From CAVVMA01 sp963788205 (lineage in GTDB: Bacteria > Desulfobacterota > Binatia > Binatales > Binataceae), in NCBI GenBank assembly GCA_963788205.1, contig CAWBGG010000005.1, positions 496,001-560,000 on the forward strand: a stretch of DNA of 64,000 nucleotides, in the 5' to 3' direction. Within the stretch, counting starts at the first letter, position 1, and each line of letters opens with the position of its first letter. Made by a program: the position numbers and the translations under genes. Below are positions 43,157-52,110 of this stretch, piece by piece. The notes below the pieces were generated by a model. It searched no databases. It was not told where the DNA came from and worked only from the letters and a program-made list of their open reading frames with translations.

Positions 43157-44778
43157 CCGCGGCTGAGCCACTCGCCGGCCGTCACGTTGTCGCCGCACCA
43201 CCTTCCGTCCGCGACCATCGCCCGTCCGTTCACGATCACATGCTCGATTCCAACCGGCTCGAGCGCCGGTGATCGAAAATCCGCGCCCGAGGCGACCGTA
43301 TCGGCATTGAAGATCGTCAGGTCGGCGGCGAAGCCCGCCGCAATCAGCCCGCGCCCGGCAAGCCGCATCCTGCGTGCCGGCATGCCGCTGAACTTGTGCA
43401 CCGCCTGTTCGAGCGTCAGCAATCCAAGCTCGCGCACGTAACGGCCCAGGATGCGCGGGTAGGTGCCGTAGCTGGCGGGATTGTGATGTCCGTGCGAGGT
43501 CAGGATGGTATCCATCTCGAACGCGTTCAGCGGATGGGCCATCGCGGCGCGCAGCGCATGCTCGTCGTGATCGTCGCCGCTATACGTATGCAGCATCACG
43601 CGCGCGCGCCCTTCGCTCTCACGCGCGATCGTAAGGTAGGCCTGCGCCGGATCGAGCTTGAGCGCCGCGGCGATTTCACCGAAGAATTTGCCCTCGAATT
43701 CGGCCAGCTCCGGCTTCACGGCCCATAGCAGTTGTGCAGAGTTATGGATAAAGCGGCTCTGCGGGCGGAACGCCTCGAGCAGCTGCGACCATCCGTCGTC
43801 GCTGCGCAACAGATCCATCAGGCGGTCTTGCGACCAGGCGGGAAAGAGCACGCGGATGGTGGTATTGCCGCCGGTGTAGGGAAAGGTGTCGAAGGCAACG
43901 TCGACGCCGTCGTTGCGCGAGCGCTCGATTTCGCCGATCACTTCAGTCGCGGTGTCCCAACTGCGGCGCCCGACGAAGATCAGATGCGAGACCTGGAGCG
44001 GCACGCGCGCCGTGCGCGCCACGTTGACCATCTCGCGCACCGCGAGCACGTTGTGCAGCGCGGGACTGTCGAAGAACAGCGATCGGGCCGAGTAGGCCCG
44101 CAAATGCGAGGTCAGCACGCCGCCGGCCGCGCCCGCCACCTCAGCCAGCGCAGCCAGCTCGGCCGGCTTGGCGATCATGCCGGGAAAATAACCCAGCCCG
44201 GTGGAGAGCCCGATCGCGCCGTCGGCCATCGCGCGCTCCAGCATCGCGCGCATCGCGCGCAACTGCTCATCGGAGGGAGCGCCCGCGTCCAGGCCCATCA
44301 CGCACAAGCGAATACTGCCGTGGCCCGCCAGATGCGCAATGTTGAGCGCCATTCCGTTGCGCTTGAGATGGCCGGCGAGCTCGGAGACTTCCTGCCACTG
44401 CCAATCCAGCCGGTGCTCGAGCAGCATCCGCGCTGATTCGTCCAGCAGCCGGTAGCATTCGCGCCGCACCGGCGCGGTCGAGAACCCGCAATTGCCGCCG
44501 ACGAAAGTGGTCACGCCCTGAAGCAGGAAGGGCTTCAAGATCCCAGGATGCTCGGGGATCGGCGCGATCCAGTCGGAATGGGAATGCAGGTCGATAAAGC
44601 CGGGCGCGACCATCAGGCCGCGCGCGTCGATTTCGCGCGGCGCGGTTGCGCCGGACGCATCACCGGGCGCGATCAGCGCGGCGATTTTGCCCCCGGAGAT
44701 CGCGACATCGGCGGCGAATCGGGTCGCGCCGCTGCCATCGATAACGGTGCCATTGCGGATGATCAGGTCGTATTCCAT
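43150..44778 (-). CDS. N-acyl-D-amino-acid deacylase (D-aminoacylase family)
   Basis: 542 aa from ATG 44778 (MEYDLIIRNGTVIDGSGATR). Amidohydrolase superfamily: metal motif DLHSHSDW, later HLIFVGR and TSHGHHNPASYGTYPRILGRYVREL, the C-terminal signature of D-aminoacylases. Such enzymes deacylate N-acyl-D-amino acids or act as general D-hydantoinase-like amidohydrolases. The 294-base gap to the AbiU2 gene contains a tRNA-Lys fragment, suggesting an insertion point just upstream of this gene. Confidence 0.9.
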   Translation of the reverse strand: MEYDLIIRNGTVIDGSGATRFAADVAISGGKIAALIAPGDASGATAPREIDARGLMVAPGFIDLHSHSDWIAPIPEHPGILKPFLLQGVTTFVGGNCGFSTAPVRRECYRLLDESARMLLEHRLDWQWQEVSELAGHLKRNGMALNIAHLAGHGSIRLCVMGLDAGAPSDEQLRAMRAMLERAMADGAIGLSTGLGYFPGMIAKPAELAALAEVAGAAGGVLTSHLRAYSARSLFFDSPALHNVLAVREMVNVARTARVPLQVSHLIFVGRRSWDTATEVIGEIERSRNDGVDVAFDTFPYTGGNTTIRVLFPAWSQDRLMDLLRSDDGWSQLLEAFRPQSRFIHNSAQLLWAVKPELAEFEGKFFGEIAAALKLDPAQAYLTIARESEGRARVMLHTYSGDDHDEHALRAAMAHPLNAFEMDTILTSHGHHNPASYGTYPRILGRYVRELGLLTLEQAVHKFSGMPARRMRLAGRGLIAAGFAADLTIFNADTVASGADFRSPALEPVGIEHVIVNGRAMVADGRWCGDNVTAGEWLSRGQ

Positions 44779-44849
44779 CGCGGCCCGATTGTCGCGCGCA
44801 TCGCGCACAGACGCAAACGTTGCAGCCCCGCGCGAGAAGCAATGCGGCG

Positions 44850-44896
44850 TCTGACTCTTAATCAGAGGGTCCCGGGTTCAAGTCCCGGACGGCTCG
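44850..44896 (+). other. 3' fragment of a tRNA-Lys(CTT), possible attachment site
   Basis: Anticodon stem-loop TCTGA-CTCTTAA-TCAGA with anticodon CTT, a 5-base variable segment, a complete T-arm CCGGG-TTCAAGT-CCCGG and the 3' acceptor strand ACGGCTC. No matching GAGCCGT acceptor strand, D-arm or CCA is present in the upstream 100 bases. Only the 3' half of the tRNA exists. Integrative elements that use tRNA genes leave such 3' duplicates at the far end. Confidence 0.7.
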
Positions 44897-45072
44897 CCCG
44901 CAACATCACAAAAGGAATCGTCGCACACGCGGTCGGGCTTCCCGGATCGGGAACGGGCCGGGCGCCCCCCGGATCGGGAACCGCCGTCAAGCGCGCCGCG
45001 CCTTAGAAAGGCGGACCCGATCCTTCGACCGAGGTCGCCCGAATGCGCGCGCGATCGCGCCGGAGAGGGGTT

Positions 45073-45669
45073 TCAGACTGCGCCACCTTTTGATGCCAGA
45101 TCACGAGACAGAGAGTCGAGAAGCCTATAAGTTTCGTGCGTGAAATTGTCCAGGTCAAAGGCGAAACAAGTCTTGTCGTGAGCGTATGAAATTGCGTTCA
45201 CAATTTGCTTCGAGAGTTCGACAAGCTTTCTTATCTCGTCGGGAGTCAAATCCGCTTTCAGGAAGGCGGCACCGTAATCCAATTTGTAGTCGGTGTGCGC
45301 GTACAAGTTGTTGCGGAGAATACAGACCTTGTGCCCGATTAGCTTGGCTTCCGTGAGTTGCTGGCTTAGCACTTTACACAACCCAGGCCGCGAGCTAAGC
45401 GCTTGGTCGATGTTTACGGTCTTCGGCTTTTTTTCATAAAGCTTGGCCAAAGAAATCATCGTCACTGTGAAATGAGCGTCGAGAGTTGCGGCGAAGAAGA
45501 CGGAGTGTTTATTCAGTGCTCCTTTGTACCTCTGGCGATCCTCACGGTTGCTGCAGGCCCACCAGATTTGGAAACTGTGCTGGGCATCCAGCAGGATCTG
45601 TCTCAGTTCGCTGATCCGCTCGTATGGCTCTCCGTCAGGCACGTCTTCCTTTAAGGCGATCGCGCTCAC
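45073..45669 (-). CDS. AbiU2-like HEPN protein
   Basis: 198 aa from GTG 45669; GTG 45642 has a better AAAGGA ribosome-binding site. All-helical, with ISELRQILLDAQHSFQIWWACS, a region starting KLYEKKPKTVNIDQAL and the HEPN-type RNase motif ILRNNLYAHTDY (Arg, five residues, His). This matches the AbiU2-like HEPN group, linked to abortive infection. A neighbouring unknown gene (45794-46147) and the TM protein may be partners. Composition is clearly lower in G+C than the surrounding core genes. Confidence 0.7.
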   Translation of the reverse strand: MSAIALKEDVPDGEPYERISELRQILLDAQHSFQIWWACSNREDRQRYKGALNKHSVFFAATLDAHFTVTMISLAKLYEKKPKTVNIDQALSSRPGLCKVLSQQLTEAKLIGHKVCILRNNLYAHTDYKLDYGAAFLKADLTPDEIRKLVELSKQIVNAISYAHDKTCFAFDLDNFTHETYRLLDSLSRDLASKGGAV

Positions 45670-45793
45670 GATGCCGGTCAAGGAGCGGATTCCTGCCCCC
45701 GATCCTGCCCGCCGTCGCGCCCGAAATAAAGAGCGGCCCTCGATCCGGGGACCGGGGCCACCCGGCAACGCGCGGGTTCGGTCGAGCTTGTGC

Positions 45794-46147
45794 TTAGGGT
45801 TTCGTCCCGACTCTGTCGGCCAGCTTTCTGAACGCGACGGCGTTGTTGTCTTTCTCTAGGACGTAGACTTCGATCGGATGTGGCCCCTCTCCAAGCGCGC
45901 AATCGTCAAGGTCACCCTCGCTCTGCTCGTCGCAATTTACACCACCGCGTAAGATCGTTGGTTGCATGTCCCAATAGATGGGATCACGGACCTCCGAAAT
46001 CAGGTAACATGCTTTGCGCCAGGCGTCAGGCCTCTGCCTCACCCATACGGAGTTCGTCGGGGTTGGCTTCTCAAGCTTTCGATGGTGCTCTGACAATTCC
46101 CACTGTCGGGCTTCTCTAGGCGTGATGGTTTTGATGGAATCCAGCAT
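45794..46147 (-). CDS. Small unknown protein near AbiU2
   Basis: 117 aa from the ATG at 46147. Reads REARQWELSEHHRKLEKPTP, then VRQRPDAWRKACYLISEVRD, then an acidic SEGDLDDCALGEG stretch. Not recognised. AT-richer composition matches the AbiU2-like gene. A weak start signal leaves the annotation open. Confidence 0.45.
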   Translation of the reverse strand: MLDSIKTITPREARQWELSEHHRKLEKPTPTNSVWVRQRPDAWRKACYLISEVRDPIYWDMQPTILRGGVNCDEQSEGDLDDCALGEGPHPIEVYVLEKDNNAVAFRKLADRVGTKP

Positions 46148-46274
46148 ATCTTAATCGCCCCCCGGCCTGATGCGGCCGTGAAATGTCGGTTCATACCTTC
46201 TTCAATAGTACCAAGCTGGTTTACCCTTCATCAACTCGACCCCCTTTAGACCTCACGCGCGGGTTGCTCGCCCC

Positions 46275-46604
46275 CTATCGTTTTGCGGTTGCCTTGTCGA
46301 TCATCCGGTCAAATTCCTCGTTTCGTTCGTCGCGCGGGTAATCGGCGAGTACGTCGAGCACGCGTTTCTGAGTCTCGCAGGCCATGCTGGTTAGAATGGG
46401 GAGCTTGAGCCATGAAAGGTCGTTGATGGCATCAAGCTGCAAATTTGAGTATTGGGAAATGCAACCAGTTCCGGATGCAGGGGTGTTACTAGTTCCAGAG
46501 GCAGGGGCGTTGTCGACCTCCCAGAAACCACCGAGAAACAGAAGCAGCGACACCCCCGTTATCGCCCCGAGCACTATTAAAATGTTTTTGATCACCTTCA
46601 TCAT
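46275..46604 (-). CDS. Small membrane-anchored protein, unknown
   Basis: 109 aa from ATG 46604. One N-terminal hydrophobic helix (IKNILIVLGAITGVSLLLFLGG), then a Ser/Thr/Pro linker with the direct repeat TPASGT and a soluble tail (NLQLDAINDLSWLKLPILTSM). Possibly an anchored periplasmic or cytoplasmic factor. Function unknown. Confidence 0.5.
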   Translation of the reverse strand: MMKVIKNILIVLGAITGVSLLLFLGGFWEVDNAPASGTSNTPASGTGCISQYSNLQLDAINDLSWLKLPILTSMACETQKRVLDVLADYPRDERNEEFDRMIDKATAKR

Positions 46605-46826
46605 CCGCGCGCCTCTATGTTGCATTTTTATTCTATCGGTAGGTTCCAAGCGAATCTAGCGGAAGGGCCGGGAGCCTTCCGGCCCCGGCCCCACTGACCC
46701 GCGATCGCCGCCGGTCACCTCTTCGCGCGGGCCTCTTCGCAGGCTTCTCGGAATAACGTTCACGGAAGCATCGGTCGCAGCGCCGGCCACCTCCAGCTCA
46801 GACCGCGACGATTCGAGTCCGGCCGC

Positions 46827-47038
46827 TCACAAATCATCAGGCTTGAGTCCGGTTTTGCCGGCGACACGGGTTAGCGCTGCGGGGCCAATCTCGGCGTCGT
46901 CGTGAAGGCGAAAGTGTAGTCGGGCCAGCCGGGACGGCTGAGGCGGCGATGGGAACCGGATTAGCGCTTAATCCGCCAGCCGATGCGCTGGAGGGCGGCC
47001 AAGACACGCTTCGCTTTTGTCGCCGGCCAAGCGCTCAC
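46827..47038 (-). pseudogene. hicA: Decayed hicA toxin gene
   Basis: From GTG 47038 it reads SAWPATKAKRVLAALQRIG then WRIKR, stops at TAA (usual Gln codon), continues in frame SGSHRRLSRPGWPDYTFAF, and shifts frame by one base to HDDAEIGPAALTRVAGKTGL and KPDDL, ending at 46827. The whole is a HicA (YcfA-type) mRNA-interferase sequence including the catalytic His in SGSHR, ruined by one stop and one frameshift. It overlaps the hicB stop (GTGA). Confidence 0.8.
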
Positions 47039-47244
47039 GCCGCTACGGCAAAAATGGCGTCAGCGACTTCAGGCGAGCGCTCGCCGTGCTCGATTTCGTC
47101 GGCGATGACACGCAGGGCCAAGACCTTCACTCTGTCGATAGCTTCTGCGCGCGTTGCGCCGTAGACCATGACACCGGGCAACTCCGGAATGTCGGCCAGC
47201 CAGCGGCCATCGTCTTCACGCTCGATTTCGATTTCAAGCCGCAT
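47035..47244 (-). CDS. hicB: HicB-like antitoxin
   Basis: 69 aa from ATG 47244. LEIEIEREDDGRWLADIPELPGVMVYGATRAEAI is the HicB RNase-H-like fold; LALRVIADEI follows. It overlaps the hicA start (GTGA). The IS630 copy B ends 18 bases upstream of its ATG, so its promoter was probably displaced or replaced. The antitoxin outlives its toxin, as expected after toxin loss. Confidence 0.85.
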   Translation of the reverse strand: MRLEIEIEREDDGRWLADIPELPGVMVYGATRAEAIDRVKVLALRVIADEIEHGERSPEVADAIFAVAA

Positions 47245-47261
47245 CGAATGCCCATTCCCTC

Positions 47262-48383
47262 TAGTGCTTACTTGCATAAGTTAGCGTTACATGATAAGGA
47301 TACGGCATGGTCAAGGAAGCCGTGCCGATTGCGGTGCTGCCGGAGGATCGTCGGGTGCTTGAAAGCTGGGTTAGCGGCGCGAAGACCGAGCAGCGCCTGG
47401 CGCTGAGAGGGCGTATTATCCTGGCTGCCGCGGCTGGAAGCAGTAGCCGGGCGATTGCCCGGGCGCAAGGCGTTCGAGCGGCGACAGTGAGCAAATGGCG
47501 CGGCCGTTTTGCGCGCCGCGGGCTCGCGGGTCTGCACGACGCCCCGCGCTCGGGCGCCCGGCGGCGTTATGACGAAAGCACGCGCCGGCGGATTCTGGCC
47601 AAGCTCGACGATCCGCCGCCGCGCGGCCACGCGGCCTGGAGCGGCGCGCTGGTGGCTAAGGCCTTGGGCGACGTCTCGGCGCATCAAGTCTGGCGGGTGC
47701 TGCGCAGCCAGCGCATTCACCTGCAACGGCGGCGCAGCTGGTGCATCAGCACCGACCCGCAGTTCGCGGCCAAGGCGGCCGACATCGTGGGGCTGTATCT
47801 GCATCCGCCCGACAACGCGGTGCTGCTGTCGGTGGATGAAAAGCCTCACATCCAGGCGCTGGAGCGGGCCCAGGGCTACCTTAGGCTGCCCAACGGCCAA
47901 GCGGTGGCCGGCTTCAACCATGAGTACAAACGCCACGGTACCACCACCTTGTTTGGCGCGCTTGACGTTCTGACGGGCAAGGTGGTGGGCGGCCACTACC
48001 ACCGCCGCCGGCGGCGCGAGTTCTTGGACTTCATGAACGACGTGGTGGCACTTTATCCGGCAAGCGAAATTCACGTGGTCCTCGACAACCTCAGTACGCA
48101 CAAGCCCAAACACGACCTCTGGCTGGCGCGCCACCCCAACGTGCACCTGCATTTCACCCCCACCCATGCCAGCTGGCTTAACTTGATCGAATGCTGGTTC
48201 AGCATTCTGGTCCGGGCGGCCCTGCGGGGCGCCAGTTTCACCTCTCCACAGCAATTGCGCGAGGCCATCGATGAGTTCATTCAAAGCTACAACCAGACTG
48301 CCGTGCCCTTTGAGTGGACCAAAGAAACCGTGCGCTCCGTGCACCCGAAGCCCCGTTACGCTGATTTACGCAGGTAAGCACTA
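47262..48383 (+). mobile_element. IS630-family insertion sequence, copy B
   Basis: Ends TAGTGCTTACTTGCATAA on the left and the inverted TAGTGCTTACCTGCGTAA on the right; TA is present at 47262-47263 and 48382-48383. The transposase is intact. It differs from copy A in the sequence of the ends and in protein sequence, so the two are distinct IS630 lineages. Confidence 0.9.
47307..48377 (+). CDS. IS630 family transposase
   Basis: 356 aa. Helix-turn-helix (RAIARAQGVRAATVSKWRGRFARRGLAGL), then DDE core: VLLSVDEKPHIQALER, IHVVLDNLSTHKPKHD and SWLNLIECWFSIL. Complete length; probably active. Starts at ATG 47307, a short distance inside the left end. Confidence 0.93.
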   Translation: MVKEAVPIAVLPEDRRVLESWVSGAKTEQRLALRGRIILAAAAGSSSRAIARAQGVRAATVSKWRGRFARRGLAGLHDAPRSGARRRYDESTRRRILAKLDDPPPRGHAAWSGALVAKALGDVSAHQVWRVLRSQRIHLQRRRSWCISTDPQFAAKAADIVGLYLHPPDNAVLLSVDEKPHIQALERAQGYLRLPNGQAVAGFNHEYKRHGTTTLFGALDVLTGKVVGGHYHRRRRREFLDFMNDVVALYPASEIHVVLDNLSTHKPKHDLWLARHPNVHLHFTPTHASWLNLIECWFSILVRAALRGASFTSPQQLREAIDEFIQSYNQTAVPFEWTKETVRSVHPKPRYADLRR

Positions 48384-48481
48384 GGCGGCTGTAGCGCCCA
48401 GCCGAAGGTGGCCGACGCCCGAACAACGCGCGGAGTTGATAATATCCCCGCGGGAAAATTCTGGCAACGCAGCGGCCTGAC

Positions 48482-48600
48482 CGGTGGTGGGCAATTTTGA
48501 CAGAACGGGCCGGCACGGAGGCCGGCCCCTACCCAATGTAGGGGCTTCATTCAGGGTAGTGGCCGGCGTCCCTGCCGGCCATCCGACTCCAAAACAACCC
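48482..48600 (+). repeat. Dispersed ~115-bp repeat, copy 2
   Basis: Near-identical to 24766-24880 with only scattered substitutions. Same orientation. Lies in the 278-base gap between IS630 copy B and the DUF1501 gene. Confidence 0.85.
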
Positions 48601-48661
48601 ACTACCGATCTGATCACCGCCTAATGCATGCTCGCGCCAAGTCCAGACGCGAACGATGCAG

Positions 48662-49957
48662 CTAAACCCGGATCAGGCCGTTGACATTCCCGGTGGGGCG
48701 CGGAAGATTCGGGAAGACCCTGCCGACCTGGGCGTCGTCCAGACCGAGGTGCGAGCGCAGCACGGTGGCCGCGACTTCGCGAAAGTCGGTCGTGACCGAC
48801 AGATCGCGCTCTTCGTAGAGGTCACCGGCTTCGAGCCCGGGCCATCGCCCGTAGACCTTGCGGCCGCGCACGCGCCCGCCCATCACCCACATCACGTTGC
48901 CATGGCCGTGATCGGTGCCGCCGTTGCCGTTCTCCCGCACCGTGCGTCCGAACTCCGAGATCACGAGGATCACCGTGTCCGAATAGGCCGGCCCCAGCGC
49001 CTTGATGAAGCCGGCGAGCCCCTGGCCAAGGCCGCGCAGATGGCCGGCGAGCTGGCCATTGGAGGAGCCCTCATTGACGTGCGTGTCCCACCCGCCCAGC
49101 GACATGAAGGCCAGGCGTATCGAGGAGTCACGCGCGATCAGGCGGGCGAGGCGATCGGTATCGCTGGAGAATCCGATCGGCGACGGTGCGCCCGCATCGG
49201 CCACGCGCATGTCGTCGGCGATCTCGGCGAATAACTTCTGCCGCGCGGCGCGCCCCTCCTGATAGGCGTGGCTCAATGGATCATTCCCGGTGTAGAGCCG
49301 ATCGAAAACCTGCTCGACGATCGGACGATCCATCGGCGTAGGCTGCTCCGCCGCTCGGCCGGTCTCGATATTGGCGACTGCGATCTTGCCCGACATGATT
49401 CGCGGCACCACCGGACCAAGACTCACCGCCGCGGTGCTGGGATGCGCTCCGGGCAGCGCACCGAGGGTGCGATTCATCCAACCGTCGGCCGTGCTCTTTA
49501 CGCCGGGGGTTCCGCTCTCCATGTAGTCCTGCGCGTCGAAATGCGAGCGCGTCGGGTCGGGAGAACCGCAGGCGTGTACGAATGCGAGCGTGCCGTCGCG
49601 CCACGAATCCATCATCGGGGCGAGCGCCGGATGCAATCCGAAAAAGCCGTCGAGGTCGGGCATCGTGCTGATGTCCCTGCTCGCGCTCCGCCCGATCGCG
49701 ATCGTGGGGCGTGCGTCGTAGTAGGCCGGGTCGCCGTGCGGCGCCACTACGTTGAGCCCATCGACCGCGCCGCGCAGAAAGACCGTCACCAGCCGCTTGC
49801 GCCCCGCCGCGAGCGTGCGGGCCGCCCACGCGTGCGGACTCAACACGATTATTCCGGAGGCCGACAGAATCGCCGAGCGCCGCAGGAAAGTGCGGCGATC
49901 GATCGCTTGGGCTTCCGGATGCGATCGAATTGCGGAATCGCGGTCTGCGCGTTTCAT
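48662..49957 (-). CDS. DUF1501 family protein (Tat-exported)
   Basis: 431 aa. N-terminal twin-arginine signal DRRTFLRRSAILSASGIIVLSP. DUF1501 body features: VTVFLRGAVDGLNVVAPHGDP, SPDPTRSHFDAQDYMESG, GGWDTHVNEGSSNGQLAGHL, SEFGRTVRENGNGGTDHGHGN. The alkaline-phosphatase/sulfatase-like superfamily acidic and His residues are visible. It lies 13 bases after the DUF1800 gene, its usual partner; both are exported. Biochemical role unknown. Confidence 0.9.
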   Translation of the reverse strand: MKRADRDSAIRSHPEAQAIDRRTFLRRSAILSASGIIVLSPHAWAARTLAAGRKRLVTVFLRGAVDGLNVVAPHGDPAYYDARPTIAIGRSASRDISTMPDLDGFFGLHPALAPMMDSWRDGTLAFVHACGSPDPTRSHFDAQDYMESGTPGVKSTADGWMNRTLGALPGAHPSTAAVSLGPVVPRIMSGKIAVANIETGRAAEQPTPMDRPIVEQVFDRLYTGNDPLSHAYQEGRAARQKLFAEIADDMRVADAGAPSPIGFSSDTDRLARLIARDSSIRLAFMSLGGWDTHVNEGSSNGQLAGHLRGLGQGLAGFIKALGPAYSDTVILVISEFGRTVRENGNGGTDHGHGNVMWVMGGRVRGRKVYGRWPGLEAGDLYEERDLSVTTDFREVAATVLRSHLGLDDAQVGRVFPNLPRPTGNVNGLIRV

Positions 49958-49970
49958 TATGGTCTCGACC

Positions 49971-51593
49971 TCATTTGCGCATGAACTCGGGACTGCCCAG
50001 GATGACCGCGCTGCACAATTGTTCCGGAGCCGCTTCCATCACCGCCGCGGTCTGTGCTCCGAAATGGCCGCCCAGCGTTGCGGCCAACATCGCCGCGCCG
50101 GCAGGCTCATGAGTGGAACTGAAGTCCACCCGCTTGACTGCCCCAGTGCCGGCGCCATCGTCGGCGGGCGGTGCGTCCAGCCGCAGCCGTCCCGCGCCGA
50201 GCGCCGTCGCGAAGTCCAGCCGGCGCATCATCGCGTCAGGATTCAACCAGGCATCTTGCGTGTTCTTGTACCCGTCGGGAGTCTGACACTGGTACAGCGG
50301 CATCCCCAGGCGCGCGATCGCGCCCAGCAGCGGCCTGAAGTTCCGCACCGGTATGGCAGTCGCGCGCACCGCCGAGAGTACGCATTGGTAGGGCGTCTTG
50401 AACTTCGCGAAGAAGTAGCGCTTTTGCCAGAACTCATCGCTGTCGAACAGCGCGGCGAGCACCGCGCGGATGTCGCCGTCGGTCTGGTTGAAACGCGCGG
50501 CCAGCTTTTTCACCAGCGATGGCGGCGGCTGGTCGGCGACGAAGTACTGCGCCAGCTTGAAGCTCAGGTGCTGAGCGGTCGCCGGGCTGCGCGCGAGAAT
50601 ATCGAGGGCCTGCTCGCCCTCGTCGATTCCGGAACCCTTGATCGTGCGCCCCAGTAAGATCTTGTCGCTAAAGTCGTGGCGACGCGCATCGAAGAGGAAT
50701 CCATCGCCGGTCGATCGGGCCAGCTCCGTGCGCGCCGGCTCCATCTCCGGGTACTCGAAGACCCGGAACCTTCGGCGGCGGTACGATAGCGGGCCGCGAC
50801 GCTCGTTCATCCCCGGACGCGGCAGGCCCCATCCGGTGAGAATCCGCGCCAGCGCGATCACGTCGGCCTGCGTGTATCCTCCGTCAACGCCCAGCGTGTG
50901 CAGTTCCATCAGCTCACGCGCGTAGTTCTCGTTGATTCCATCCTGCTTGCCGCGCGCGCCCGGACTGCCAGGTGCGGTGTTCTGCCAGTTGTCGAGGTAA
51001 AACAGCATCGCGGGATGTTTCGCGGTCGCGCCCAGCAGATCGCGAAAGCGGCCGAGCGTATGGGGCCGAATCGCCTGCTGCTCGTACGCGCCGGTCCAGA
51101 TCAGGTCGGGGCCTTTGCCGGCGAACACGTTGAAGTGATTGAACCAGAAGTCCGCCATCACCTCCTGCAACTGGCGCGGACCCTCCAGCGCCCGCCGCAC
51201 GCGCGCCGCCATCGCCTGCTGAGGGACTATCGTCCGCCGCTTCTGGGCCGCTCTGACTTCGGGATCGGCCTCAAATCCAGCGGCTGGATCCGCGCCGCTC
51301 ATGCCGCGCTTTTGCGCGAACGACTTTCGCGCCTGATTGAGAGGAATTTGATACTTAATGAAGAGTGCGATCGGGCTCATCGCGATGGTCTCGAGCCCGG
51401 CAATCTCGCGCACCAGGCCGCCGGGTTCGGGGATGGAGTCGGGGTTCAACTGCTCGTGGAGATAGCGCTGGACGCCGATTCGCTTGACCCGATCGATATC
51501 GCCCGGCGCCGGCCCGAGCGAAAGGCGGCTCAGAACGTGGATTACCCTCAGATCATTGGCAATTGGTTCGGCTTGAGCGTCAGTGGCAACCAT
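49971..51593 (-). CDS. DUF1800 family protein
   Basis: 540 aa. DUF1800 signature: HVLSRLSLGPAPGDIDRV, MADFWFNHFNVFAGKGPD, NENYARELMELHTLGVDGGYTQADV, ALARILTGWG. It precedes and is coupled to DUF1501 in many Gram-negative genomes; the pair is thought to act in the periplasm but its substrate is unknown. The C-terminus carries FILGSPEFM-like ILGSPEFMRK. Confidence 0.92.
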   Translation of the reverse strand: MVATDAQAEPIANDLRVIHVLSRLSLGPAPGDIDRVKRIGVQRYLHEQLNPDSIPEPGGLVREIAGLETIAMSPIALFIKYQIPLNQARKSFAQKRGMSGADPAAGFEADPEVRAAQKRRTIVPQQAMAARVRRALEGPRQLQEVMADFWFNHFNVFAGKGPDLIWTGAYEQQAIRPHTLGRFRDLLGATAKHPAMLFYLDNWQNTAPGSPGARGKQDGINENYARELMELHTLGVDGGYTQADVIALARILTGWGLPRPGMNERRGPLSYRRRRFRVFEYPEMEPARTELARSTGDGFLFDARRHDFSDKILLGRTIKGSGIDEGEQALDILARSPATAQHLSFKLAQYFVADQPPPSLVKKLAARFNQTDGDIRAVLAALFDSDEFWQKRYFFAKFKTPYQCVLSAVRATAIPVRNFRPLLGAIARLGMPLYQCQTPDGYKNTQDAWLNPDAMMRRLDFATALGAGRLRLDAPPADDGAGTGAVKRVDFSSTHEPAGAAMLAATLGGHFGAQTAAVMEAAPEQLCSAVILGSPEFMRK

Positions 51594-51663
51594 TCGGAGC
51601 CGCTTCCGGCGGGCGCATTTCGCCCGGTAGTGAATACGCCTCGTGCGGCGCGGGGTTTCGGGT

Positions 51664-52110
51664 CTAACGGGGCGCGCGGCCCCAGGCTTCGATCAGGCTT
51701 TGGAAGGCGCGTTTGAGCTCGGGGTCCTTGATTTCCGGGAGCTGAATCGCGTGGCGCGTGGGGCGCGGCACCGAGCGCAGGCGCGGCCGCTCGCGACGGC
51801 TGAGCGCGCCCCTGACGAAGCGGATGTCGCGCACCGAGTCGTTGCCGAGCGCCGCGCTCAGGCGCTCGCGGATCTGGAGCTTCATCAGGCTGAGCTCCTG
51901 AATCCACATCGCGCTCGAAACCTTGATTATCGCGACGTGGAACTTGAGCCCGGCCACTTCAGTGCGGCGCGCGATGGTCTCGCCGACCACCTCCGGCCAG
52001 GCTTTCACCAGCCGCAGGATGTCGAAATGGCCTTCGGCGTCGAGCTTGTCGACGATAGAAAGCAGGGTGCCGCGAATCCGCTCGGGACTCTTGCGCTGTC
52101 TGACTGCCAC
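51664..52110 (-). CDS. dciA: DciA/DUF721 family helicase-loading protein
   Basis: 148 aa from GTG 52110 (alternative start 52191). DUF721 domain: LRLVKAWPEVVGETIARRTE, with KFHVAIIKVSSAMWIQEL and LQIRERLSAALGN following. DciA loads the replicative helicase in most bacteria lacking DnaC. The gene is divergent from nrdJ, across the operator-rich region at 52390-52506. Confidence 0.85.
   Translation of the reverse strand: MAVRQRKSPERIRGTLLSIVDKLDAEGHFDILRLVKAWPEVVGETIARRTEVAGLKFHVAIIKVSSAMWIQELSLMKLQIRERLSAALGNDSVRDIRFVRGALSRRERPRLRSVPRPTRHAIQLPEIKDPELKRAFQSLIEAWGRAPR

Noticed and set aside
44850..44896. Functional tRNA-Lys
   Set aside because: No 5' acceptor strand or D-arm; only a 3' fragment.
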